From Chloroflexota bacterium (GTDB lineage: Bacteria; Chloroflexota; Dehalococcoidia; Lucifugimonadales; Lucifugimonadaceae): a DNA stretch of 10,811 nt. The stretch lies in contig JACQUF010000158.1 in NCBI GenBank assembly GCA_016210435.1, forward strand, positions 1-10,811, given 5' to 3'. This document shows, piece after piece, positions 1 through 5,970 of the stretch (the stretch's first letter is position 1; every line of letters begins with the position of its first letter). Under the pieces are notes generated by a model. The model saw only the letters and a list, made by a program, of their open reading frames with translations, searched no databases and was not told the origin of the DNA. The position numbers were made by a program, and so were the translations under genes.

Positions 1-228
1 AAGACAGTGTATCTGGAGCGGGACGTCACCGACGCCGATCCAGATGGGCAATTGCTGCGCTACGTGTGGGTCGACGATGAGGTCATGGTGAACGCGGCGC
101 TGATTGCCGTTGGGCTCGCTCGATACTCCGAGCAGCCGCCGGACATCCGCTATTCGGCAATCTTCAAGGAGTACGAGTCGAACGCGCGCGCCGAGAAGGC
201 CGGGATCTGGAAAACCCGAGGCGCCTGA
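1..228 (+). CDS. Staphylococcal-nuclease-like (thermonuclease) protein, C-terminal part only
   Basis: The frame is open from base 1, so the gene begins before the window and only about 75 C-terminal residues are visible; the GTG at 7 is internal, not a start. The fragment matches the second half of the SNase fold: a D-P-D-G-x-L-L-R-Y-V-W strand pair, then V-M-V-N-A-A-L-I-A-V-G-L-A-R-Y, then the terminal helix with E..ARAEKAGIW. SNase-fold enzymes cleave DNA or RNA with Ca2+ and are often secreted; the N-terminus that would show a signal peptide is missing. One oddity is that the position of the second catalytic arginine (Arg87 in the S. aureus enzyme, normally in D-x-Y-G-R) is glutamine here (codon 49-51). 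The other catalytic residues lie upstream and cannot be judged. The family call is fairly safe; activity is uncertain. Confidence 0.8.
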   Translation, partial: KTVYLERDVTDADPDGQLLRYVWVDDEVMVNAALIAVGLARYSEQPPDIRYSAIFKEYESNARAEKAGIWKTRGA

Positions 229-238
229 GAAAAGAGAA

Positions 239-334
239 TTACTGCCCCCGAAGCGCGGCGATCAGGAAGTACGCCGTGACCGCGAGGGTCAGAAACCACA
301 TTGCTTGCCGAGGGGTAAAACGGAAGGACTTCAA
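239..334 (-). CDS. Possible 31-codon single-helix membrane peptide
   Basis: I do not recognise this gene. A TTG at 334 opens a 31-codon frame ending in TAA, with an in-frame TAG two codons upstream of the TTG. The product would have a basic start (K-S-F-R-F-T-P-R-Q), a hydrophobic segment MWFLTLAVTAYFLIAAL and a short polar end (R-G-Q), which is the layout of a one-pass small membrane protein with the positive side inside. An internal ATG at 304 would leave only 20 residues. No convincing Shine-Dalgarno sequence precedes either start. It lies between the nuclease end and the divergent ribokinase, in sequence that otherwise has no gene. The hydrophobic run could arise by chance at this length. 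Confidence 0.3.
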   Translation of the reverse strand: MKSFRFTPRQAMWFLTLAVTAYFLIAALRGQ

Positions 335-375
335 AGCTTTCTACGTATGAAACTCGATTGGCACGAAACCGCCAT

Positions 376-1404
376 ATGTTATCAGCCGCCCCCAACCTGA
401 TCACGCCGCGCAACCCCAGAGGCCGGATCGTCGTGGTTGGCGGCATCAACATGGACCTCTTCATCGAGGCGGACCGGTTTCCGCGGCCGGGCGAGACTTT
501 TGAGGGCAATCATTTTTCGACCGGCGGCGGCGGCAAAGGTGCTAACCAGGCGGTCGCCGCAGCCAGGATTTCCGGGCGTCCCGGTGCGGTCGAGATGATC
601 GGGCAGGTCGGGGACGATATCTTTGGCCGCGAGCTCGTCCAGACCATGGAACGCTACGGCGTCGGTTGCCGCTACGTTCGCAGGGCGAAAGGGCAGGCGT
701 CGGGGGTCGCGCTCATCTTCAGCGACGCCACGAAGCAGAATCATGTCCTTCCGGTGTATGGCGCGAACGCTACTTGCGGTGACCGGCAGCTTGCCGATGC
801 GAGCCGAGCGCTGAAGAGCGCTTCGGTGCTCCTGGTGCAACAGGAGATTTCGATCGATCTGACGAGGCGGTGCATGGCGAAGGCGCGCGAGGAGGGCGTA
901 CTGGTCGTGCTGGACCCGGCGCCGGTCCGGACATTGCCCGAAGGATTCCTGGAGCTGGCCGATATCCTCCATCCCAACCAGGTCGAGGCTCAGGAGCTCA
1001 CCGGTATCGAAGTAACCGGGCCCGAAGGCGCTGCAAGCGCCGCGAAGGCGGTCCGGCGCCCGGGCGTCAAAGTCGCCATCGTCAAGCTGGGAGAGCAGGG
1101 CTGCTTCGTCGACTCGGACGACTTCACGGGCCACGTGCCGGGGTTCAAGGTCCCCGTCGTGGCAACCGTCGCCGCCGGGGATGCGTTTGCTGGAGGGCTC
1201 GCGGTCGCTCTGGCAGAAGGCAGGCCGTTACGGGAGGCCGTGCTGATGGCGAACGCAGCGGGGGCGCTCTGCGTGTCCAAGCCCGGCGCCCAGGACTCGA
1301 TGCCCTCACGCGCGGAAGTCGTCGAGTTGCTAAATCACGGAACCCCTGGCAAGGCACGCGAAAGGTCTCGCGCCAGGCGCCCCGGGAGTCCTGGCCCTTC
1401 GTAG
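376..1404 (+). CDS. rbsK: Ribokinase (PfkB family sugar kinase)
   Basis: The 342-residue product would phosphorylate D-ribose with ATP to ribose-5-phosphate in the cytosol. Sugar-binding residues of ribokinase are present: N25 and D27 in the VVGGINMDL strand, the GGGGKGANQA motif (PfkB signature 1, residues 50-59), E157, and the catalytic base D269 in AAGDAF. The DPAP and HPNxxEAxxLTG motifs and the C-terminal KPGAQDSMP match ribokinase better than fructokinase. One deviation stands out: the usual D-T-T before AAGD is A-T-V here (A263, V265), which removes two side chains known to bind the activating K+ in E. coli RbsK. ATG 376 is preferred over in-frame TTG 358; neither has a clear ribosome binding site. 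The last ~23 residues are a basic tail beyond the usual family end, encoded where the gene overlaps convergent pyrD. No ribose transporter is adjacent. Another pentose or nucleoside kinase of the family is possible. Confidence 0.88.
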   Translation: MLSAAPNLITPRNPRGRIVVVGGINMDLFIEADRFPRPGETFEGNHFSTGGGGKGANQAVAAARISGRPGAVEMIGQVGDDIFGRELVQTMERYGVGCRYVRRAKGQASGVALIFSDATKQNHVLPVYGANATCGDRQLADASRALKSASVLLVQQEISIDLTRRCMAKAREEGVLVVLDPAPVRTLPEGFLELADILHPNQVEAQELTGIEVTGPEGAASAAKAVRRPGVKVAIVKLGEQGCFVDSDDFTGHVPGFKVPVVATVAAGDAFAGGLAVALAEGRPLREAVLMANAAGALCVSKPGAQDSMPSRAEVVELLNHGTPGKARERSRARRPGSPGPS

Positions 1405-2303
1405 ACGAAGGCGGTATACAGCTGAACGGCTGACGCCCCTGCGGACTGCAGGCGCCGAACGTCATCGGCTGTGAACACCCCGCCACAGGCAACGACCGTG
1501 ACCTGGGAGGGTGCCGCTTCTCGAACGGCGGAGACCAGCCGAAGCGTCGAATCAAATAGGGGCGCCCCGCTCAGCCCGCCGCGGCCGACCGCAAGCCGCC
1601 TGTCTTCGACGGGCAGAGTATTTGCCACCACGAGCCCTTCCGCGCCGGAGGTGACCGCAGCCCGCGCCAGTGCGGCGACTCTCGCTTCGCCACCGGCTTC
1701 GGCGAACCTCGGAAGCTTGATCAGCAGCGGCTTCCGTTTTTGGAGAGCGATACTCCGGACCAGCGCGCTCAACCGCTCCGGTTCCTGGTACACGCGCAGG
1801 CCCGCGGTATTGGGGCTGCTGATGTTTACCTCTATCCCGGCGACGTACGGTTCGAGCCTCGCGTGGCATTCAAGGATTTCGCCGTCCTCTGTGCCCGCGA
1901 CGCTCGCGAACACCCGCCCGCGGTGACGCGACCCGAGCCGTCGCAAACGCCGTTCGGCGGCATCGAGACCAACCCCGGGGAAGCCGAGGGCGTTCACCAG
2001 GGCGCGGTCCCGTATGTTCCGAAAAAGGCGGGGCCTTGCGTTCCCCGCACGCGGATTGAGCGTCACCGTTCCGCCGACCGCGAACCCGAATCCGAGATTG
2101 AGGAGGGAACCGAGGACGCGGCAGTTCTTGTCGAAGCCGGCCGACATGCCGACCGGGTTGGGAACGTGCACGCCGCATATCGCCGTCTCAAGGCGCTCAT
2201 CCCGGTGTGCCATGAACCGGCTCAGCCCGGCCCAGGCAAACCCGGCGCGCAGTGAGAGTTCCGCGAGCCTGTGGGAAGCCTCAGGCGGAATTGCGAATGC
2301 CAT
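1335..2303 (-). CDS. pyrD: Dihydroorotate dehydrogenase, class 2 (quinone-dependent)
   Basis: This flavoenzyme oxidises dihydroorotate to orotate in pyrimidine synthesis and passes electrons to the membrane quinone pool. From the ATG at 2303 the product is 322 residues. Class 2 motifs are NPVGMSAGFDKN (49-60, with K59), N104 in NALGFPG, EVNISSPNT with the serine base S163 (N160, N165 conserved), IKLPRF with K196, ANT (N228), GGLSGAPL (242-249) and the phosphate-binding CGGVFTADD...GASAVQLYTAF. The usual GINIGKN loop reads FASVAGT here, so it is a divergent member. Family similarity runs upstream of this ATG: the in-frame codons before it read L-Y-A-S-L-A-R-P, as expected of the N-terminal membrane helix, and a strong Shine-Dalgarno sequence lies 6 nt before a CTG at 2333. 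The true start may therefore be CTG 2333 (332 residues). The 3' end overlaps the ribokinase gene by 70 bp in antisense. Confidence 0.93.
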   Translation of the reverse strand: MAFAIPPEASHRLAELSLRAGFAWAGLSRFMAHRDERLETAICGVHVPNPVGMSAGFDKNCRVLGSLLNLGFGFAVGGTVTLNPRAGNARPRLFRNIRDRALVNALGFPGVGLDAAERRLRRLGSRHRGRVFASVAGTEDGEILECHARLEPYVAGIEVNISSPNTAGLRVYQEPERLSALVRSIALQKRKPLLIKLPRFAEAGGEARVAALARAAVTSGAEGLVVANTLPVEDRRLAVGRGGLSGAPLFDSTLRLVSAVREAAPSQVTVVACGGVFTADDVRRLQSAGASAVQLYTAFVYEGPGLPGRLARDLSRALPGVP

Positions 2304-2339
2304 CGGTCGGGCAAGGGAGGCGTACAGTCGCAGCGGCGT

Positions 2340-2348
2340 CCTCTTTCC
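2340..2348 (-). promoter_or_regulatory. Shine-Dalgarno site pointing to a CTG start for pyrD
   Basis: On the minus strand this reads GGAAAGAGG. It sits 6 nt before the CTG at 2333-2331 and 12 nt before a second CTG at 2327-2325, but 36 nt before the first ATG at 2303, which has no purine-rich sequence of its own. There is no in-frame ATG, GTG or TTG between the upstream stop and 2303. The pairing of this site with family-like residues upstream of the ATG is the case for a CTG start. Confidence 0.5.
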
Positions 2349-2423
2349 AACGAGCGCCGGTAAGAGCCGGCGGGTGAGCTTACACTAGACTTCGAAGGGG
2401 CCTGAAGGACAGGTTCGATTGCA

Positions 2424-3176
2424 ATGGATTTGACTTTCGAGCGCGGCGACCCAGATCGTCCCAGAGGCCACGCGATCGTCTACGTTCGCGATGCCGCGGA
2501 CCCGAACGTCGTGTCTGCGACCTATCTCGTCATCCTGCCAGTCAGCATGGACATCGCCAAATATGTCCCGCCATTCCTGGCGCAGCAGGTCCCGAAGCTC
2601 GGGGAGCAGGGGCTCACCGCATTTGCATTCCCACCGGCGCCCGAACGAGTGGACAGTCACGACCAGATCGTGAAGCTTGCGGAATACCGTGGCGACGACC
2701 TGATCTTCGCCGGGAGCCGCCCTTTGACGGATCCGGGCCTGCTGCTCGCAGTAATTGGCGAGGTCGTGTCCGAGTACTCAGCCCGCTACGAGCGGCTGTC
2801 GAAACCGGCCGCCGCGGAGCAGATCGAGCCCGGGCGCGGGGTGGTCGAAGTAAGCGACGTCCTATACGGCCTGATGAGCGAGGCTGACAAGCTGAACGAG
2901 CTCACGAAGCTGGTCGGCCGACTTCGCTACGCGAGGGAGGGCAGCGATACCGCGACCGCGGATGAATCGGAAGCTCACATCAAAGTTATCGGCTCGCACC
3001 TGCCTGAGAACCGGCAAGTGGATCGGATTCTGGCCGCGGCAACGAGCAGTTCGCGGGACGCTTCAAAGCTCGCCCAGCTGTACCTGGAACGCGCTTACTG
3101 CCTGTACCGCGAGGACTACATGCGGGTGAAGGCGCTCGAGGCTGAAATCGCTCAGCTGGAGCTGGACAAGGGGTAG
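2424..3176 (+). CDS. Conserved-looking hypothetical protein, 250 residues
   Basis: I do not recognise the family. The product is soluble, with no signal peptide and no membrane helix. Residues ~1-125 look like a mixed alpha/beta domain, including the strand ATYLVILPVSMDIAKYVPPFL and a GDDLIFAGSRPL segment. A low-complexity linker (~129-137) follows. Residues ~138-250 are predominantly helical and charged, ending in a heptad-like segment (MRVKALEAEIAQLELDKG). The C-terminal stretch VSDVLYGLMSEADKLNELTKLVGRLRYA suggests a helical interaction surface. ATG 2424 is supported by AAGGACAGG (2405-2413) about 10 nt upstream. It is divergent from pyrD with a short shared upstream region; a TACACT at 2381 could be its -10, but no -35 was found. 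Codon use matches its neighbours. I assign no function. Confidence 0.75.
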   Translation: MDLTFERGDPDRPRGHAIVYVRDAADPNVVSATYLVILPVSMDIAKYVPPFLAQQVPKLGEQGLTAFAFPPAPERVDSHDQIVKLAEYRGDDLIFAGSRPLTDPGLLLAVIGEVVSEYSARYERLSKPAAAEQIEPGRGVVEVSDVLYGLMSEADKLNELTKLVGRLRYAREGSDTATADESEAHIKVIGSHLPENRQVDRILAAATSSSRDASKLAQLYLERAYCLYREDYMRVKALEAEIAQLELDKG

Positions 3177-3200
3177 TGCAACCCCCTACCCCAGTCCCTC

Positions 3201-3300
3201 CTTCGACTGGCTCAGGACGCGGCCTAGCGGACAGTCTCCTTCCCTTCGGCAAGTCTCAGGGCAGGCTATCAGCTCAGGCGTCGCGCTGAGCTTGACGAAG
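3201..3300. repeat. Foldback intergenic repeat built on a CTTCG..CAAGCTCAG arm
   Basis: Three related arms occur between two convergent genes. CTTCGACTGGCTCAGGACG (3201-3219) and CTTCGGCAAGTCTCAGGGC (3244-3262) read forward; 3282-3300 reads the same motif in reverse (complement CTTCGTCAAGCTCAGCGCG). The second and third arms can pair over nearly their whole length with one bulge. Inside them AGCTCAG (3271-3277) and CTGAGCT (3286-3292) form a perfect 7-bp stem with an 8-nt loop. This resembles the CTTCGACAAGCTCAGG-type dispersed repeats I recall from environmental bacterial genomes; that recollection was not checked. By position it may also end transcription of both flanking genes. No T-tract follows. 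The rest of 3177-3394 holds nothing I can name. Confidence 0.6.
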
Positions 3301-3394
3301 CGGCAAGCTCTCTCCCGCGTGCCTTAATAGCCGGGTGTTTGAACGGTCTTGGTCCCTCCAAGGGCTCAAGATACAAGGGCGTAAAGACGAGCAG

Positions 3395-4357
3395 TCACGA
3401 AGTGCAGAACGCGGCCTGCAGATGGGCCGGCGAGATGTTCGCACCACTTGCGATCAACACCACCCGCTTCCCGCGGAGTCGTTCCTTGATGCCGAGCGCC
3501 GCGGCGAGCGGCGCCGCGGAAGCTCCTTCCACGAGCGTGTGCGCCTGCTCGGCATAGGTGCGAATGGCGCGCATGATCGATGCTTCGTCCACCAGCACGA
3601 AGTCCGAGAGAAGCCGCCGCAAGATGCTCTGCGGCAATGCGTAACCCGAAGCGGTCGCCAGCCCCTCCGCCTGCGTCCGCATGGGCGCCGTAGCGATGCG
3701 GCCTTCCTTCCAGGACAGGTACGCGGCGGGCGCGGCCTGAGGTCCAACACCGATCACCCTGGTCTTCGGGGACATTGCCTCGGCGACGATGCAGGCGCCG
3801 CACGCCCCACTCCCGGCGCCGACCGGCGCGAGGATGTAGTTGACATCGCCTAAGTCTTCGAAGATTTCGAGTGAATAGGTCGCCACGCCCGCAATCAGCA
3901 AGGGTTCGTCTGCGGCGTCCACGTAGCGCATCCCCTGCTCCCGGGAAAGCGCGATCGCGTGGTCCCGGCTGACGTCGTAGTGCGGTCCATGAAAGATGAC
4001 GTTTGCGCCGAGGTCCCTGATCGACTGAACCTTGGCGGGGTTGGCGCCCTCGGGCACGACGATCGTGGCCGACGCTCCGAACGTGCGGCTGGCAAAACTT
4101 ATCGACTGGCCATGGTTGCCCGAAGATGCAGTGATCAGCCCCTTTTTCTTTTCTTCAGGTGCGAGCCGGGACACCAGGTTCAGGCCTCCCCGAACCTTGA
4201 ACACGTTGAGGACCTGGAAGTTTTCGTGTTTGACCCAGACGTCGGCGCCGACCAGGCGGCTGAGGCCCGGATAGTGACGAAGCGGCGTCCGATGGATATA
4301 CCTGCTGATTGCGCGGCGCGCATCGAGGACATCGGCAAAAGTTGGGGCCTGAAACAA
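3395..4357 (-). CDS. PLP-dependent threonine/serine dehydratase-like enzyme
   Basis: A 320-residue fold type II PLP enzyme of the threonine/serine dehydratase family, whose members deaminate threonine or serine to 2-oxo acids. K54 in the NVFKVRGG motif is the Schiff-base lysine, SSGNHGQS (79-85) carries the cofactor O3'-binding Asn81, and SGAN (304-307) provides the serine that contacts the pyridine nitrogen. The phosphate-binding loop is GAGSGACG (180-187) rather than the usual glycine-rich GGGGL of biosynthetic and catabolic threonine deaminases, so substrate is uncertain; related enzymes act on hydroxy- or diamino acids. There is no C-terminal ACT domain, so feedback control by isoleucine is not expected. 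The start is TTG at 4357, preceded by AGGAGGA with a 5-nt gap, which makes it convincing despite the rare codon. It is convergent with the hypothetical gene and divergent from the MFS gene. Confidence 0.88.
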   Translation of the reverse strand: MFQAPTFADVLDARRAISRYIHRTPLRHYPGLSRLVGADVWVKHENFQVLNVFKVRGGLNLVSRLAPEEKKKGLITASSGNHGQSISFASRTFGASATIVVPEGANPAKVQSIRDLGANVIFHGPHYDVSRDHAIALSREQGMRYVDAADEPLLIAGVATYSLEIFEDLGDVNYILAPVGAGSGACGACIVAEAMSPKTRVIGVGPQAAPAAYLSWKEGRIATAPMRTQAEGLATASGYALPQSILRRLLSDFVLVDEASIMRAIRTYAEQAHTLVEGASAAPLAAALGIKERLRGKRVVLIASGANISPAHLQAAFCTS

Positions 4358-4436
4358 CGAAATCCTCCTAACGCTGATGCTGATTTGAATTAAAAGCGCC
4401 AGACCGCCGACGATATCAGGCGATCATAGGCCGGTG

Positions 4437-4442
4437 TATACT
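4437..4442 (+). promoter_or_regulatory. Candidate -10 box (TATACT) for the MFS gene
   Basis: TATACT differs from TATAAT at one position and lies about 68 nt before the TTG start at 4510, inside the 152-bp divergent gap. A -35 box at the right distance is weak, and the TG just upstream is one base too close for an extended -10. The rest of the gap, including an AT-rich patch at 4380-4395 that could serve the divergent dehydratase gene, holds nothing else I can name. Confidence 0.3.
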
Positions 4443-4509
4443 CGCAAGAGTCTATTCGGAAGCGACGCATGCCGCTCCCGCCTCGCCATTTGTAGGCAGA
4501 GCGTTTAGT

Positions 4510-5850
4510 TTGGGCGCAGACGATCAATCGCTAGGCGGGGAAGCTTACGCCTCCGCCGCGCCAGCCGCCGCCACTTCGACCGCAGGGCGCGGCGCCACCA
4601 GCACAGCAATTGCACCCCCGGTCGCGCTGCCAGCGCAAAAGCCGGGCCTGCTTGCGCGCACGTTCGACTCCCTGACGCTCCCGCAATACCGCGTGTTCTG
4701 GTTCGGGACGCTCCTAAGCATGGGCGCGACCCAGATGAACATGATGACGGGCAGCATCCTGGTCTACGACATCCAGAGCGCGCGCATCATCGCCGGAATC
4801 GTCGGGATGAGCTTTGCCCCTACGATGCTGCTGTTTTCGCTCTTCGGCGGCGTCGCGGTGGACCGGTTCGATCGGCGCACGATCATCCAGGCTGCGCAGG
4901 GCGTTGGGTTCGTGGTCGCGGTGATCTTGGGGCTCCTGGATCTGGCTGGCTTCATACAGTGGTGGCACCTCCTCATCGCGGGGCTGACGCAAGGCGCGAT
5001 GTTCGCATTTCTTGCCCCCGCCCGGCAGACGGCCATCCCGAGGCTGGTGGGCAAGGACCAGCTCTCGAATGGGGTCGCTCTCAACTCCACCGCGATGAGC
5101 CTGATGTCGGTCCTGGCCCCCGCGCTTGGAGGCCTGCTCTACGAAGTCGCGACGCCTGCCGGCGTGTATTTCCTTGTCGCGGCGATGTATCTCGCCTCTG
5201 TTTTCCTTACCGGCAAGCTGCCCACCATGAAGCCCAAAGCGGCGGCCCGCAAGGCAGTCCTGACCGATATCAGGATCGGCTTCGGCTACATCGCCCGGAC
5301 GCCGATCATCCTGTGGCTCGTGGCCCAGGGAGCGATTACCGCGCTGCTTTCGTTCCCGTTCAGGACTCTGTTGCCGGTCTACGCCAAAGACGTGTACCAC
5401 GCGACGCCGAGCGACGTTGGCGTGCTGATGGCGGTCCTGGGTGTGGGCGCCCTGGTGGGTGCCCTCTTCATGGCGGTGCTCAGGCGCGGCCAGCGTCGTG
5501 GGCTTGTCGTACTTCTCGCGTCACTCATTACAGGGTTCGCGTTGCTGTTCATTGCCGGAATCCCGTACCTGGCAGTCGGGGCTCTCGGCATGCTGGTGAT
5601 CGGCCTGGGCGACTCCGGCCGCATGGCCCTTGGACAGTCACTGGTACTGGAGAATGCCGACGATGAGTACCGGGGCCGGGTCATGAGCATTTTCATGATG
5701 ACCTGGGGATTGATGCCGCTCGGGGTGCTCCCGTTGAGTGCCGGGTTTGACCTGCTTGGCCCACAGATGGCCCTCGGGGTGATGGCCGTAATGATGGTCG
5801 TCGCCTCGGCCGCGTTCTTCCTCCCCAAGGGGTTGCGACGGCTTGGCTGA
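4510..5850 (+). CDS. MFS transporter, EntS/MFS_3-like exporter
   Basis: A 446-residue inner-membrane protein with about 12 hydrophobic segments. It begins with an Ala/Thr/Pro-rich cytosolic stretch of ~55 residues before the first helix (RVFWFGTLLSMGATQMNMMTG). Motif A of the major facilitator superfamily is GGVAVDRFDRR (113-123) between helices 2 and 3, and the L-A-P-A-R-Q-T-A-I-P segment (168-177) after helix 4 is typical of the enterobactin-exporter-like group, which pumps small molecules outward using the proton gradient. The mid-protein loop is basic (KAAARKAV). The start is TTG 4510: the frame has no ATG, GTG or other TTG upstream for at least 75 nt, and the next ATG falls inside helix 1. 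The ribosome binding site is weak (AGGCAGAG near 4495). Substrate cannot be inferred; neighbours give no hint. The gene is convergent with the archaellin. Confidence 0.9.
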   Translation: MGADDQSLGGEAYASAAPAAATSTAGRGATSTAIAPPVALPAQKPGLLARTFDSLTLPQYRVFWFGTLLSMGATQMNMMTGSILVYDIQSARIIAGIVGMSFAPTMLLFSLFGGVAVDRFDRRTIIQAAQGVGFVVAVILGLLDLAGFIQWWHLLIAGLTQGAMFAFLAPARQTAIPRLVGKDQLSNGVALNSTAMSLMSVLAPALGGLLYEVATPAGVYFLVAAMYLASVFLTGKLPTMKPKAAARKAVLTDIRIGFGYIARTPIILWLVAQGAITALLSFPFRTLLPVYAKDVYHATPSDVGVLMAVLGVGALVGALFMAVLRRGQRRGLVVLLASLITGFALLFIAGIPYLAVGALGMLVIGLGDSGRMALGQSLVLENADDEYRGRVMSIFMMTWGLMPLGVLPLSAGFDLLGPQMALGVMAVMMVVASAAFFLPKGLRRLG

Positions 5851-5860
5851 CGAAGCCGTC
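5837..5860. terminator. Perfect 8-bp hairpin over the MFS stop codon
   Basis: GACGGCTT (5837-5844) and AAGCCGTC (5853-5860) are exact inverted copies around an 8-nt loop that contains the TGA at 5848-5850. It stands between two convergent genes and could end or protect either transcript, but no T-tract follows on either strand, so it is not a canonical intrinsic terminator. The rest of 5861-5970 shows nothing I can name. Confidence 0.4.
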
Positions 5861-5970
5861 AGGGCGCAGGAAGCCACTGGCGACGCAGCCCTGCGGTTCC
5901 CGGCAAAACAGGTCCGGCCAAGCGGCGCGGTCCGCCTCGCTCTCGCGTTCGCCCCGAAGATCCGGCGTCT

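Noticed and set aside
382..1134. Minus-strand frame of 250 codons opposite the ribokinase
   Set aside because: No family resemblance and Arg/Ala-rich composition; the ribokinase motifs on the other strand explain the sequence.
3335..3853. Plus-strand frame of 172 codons opposite the dehydratase gene
   Set aside because: Arg/Gly-rich shadow frame with no domain; the minus-strand PLP enzyme is convincing over the same bases.
4714..5400. Long minus-strand frame (228 codons) opposite the MFS gene
   Set aside because: Charged, repetitive composition with no recognisable domain; the plus-strand MFS protein is clearly real, and GC-rich genes commonly leave open antisense frames.
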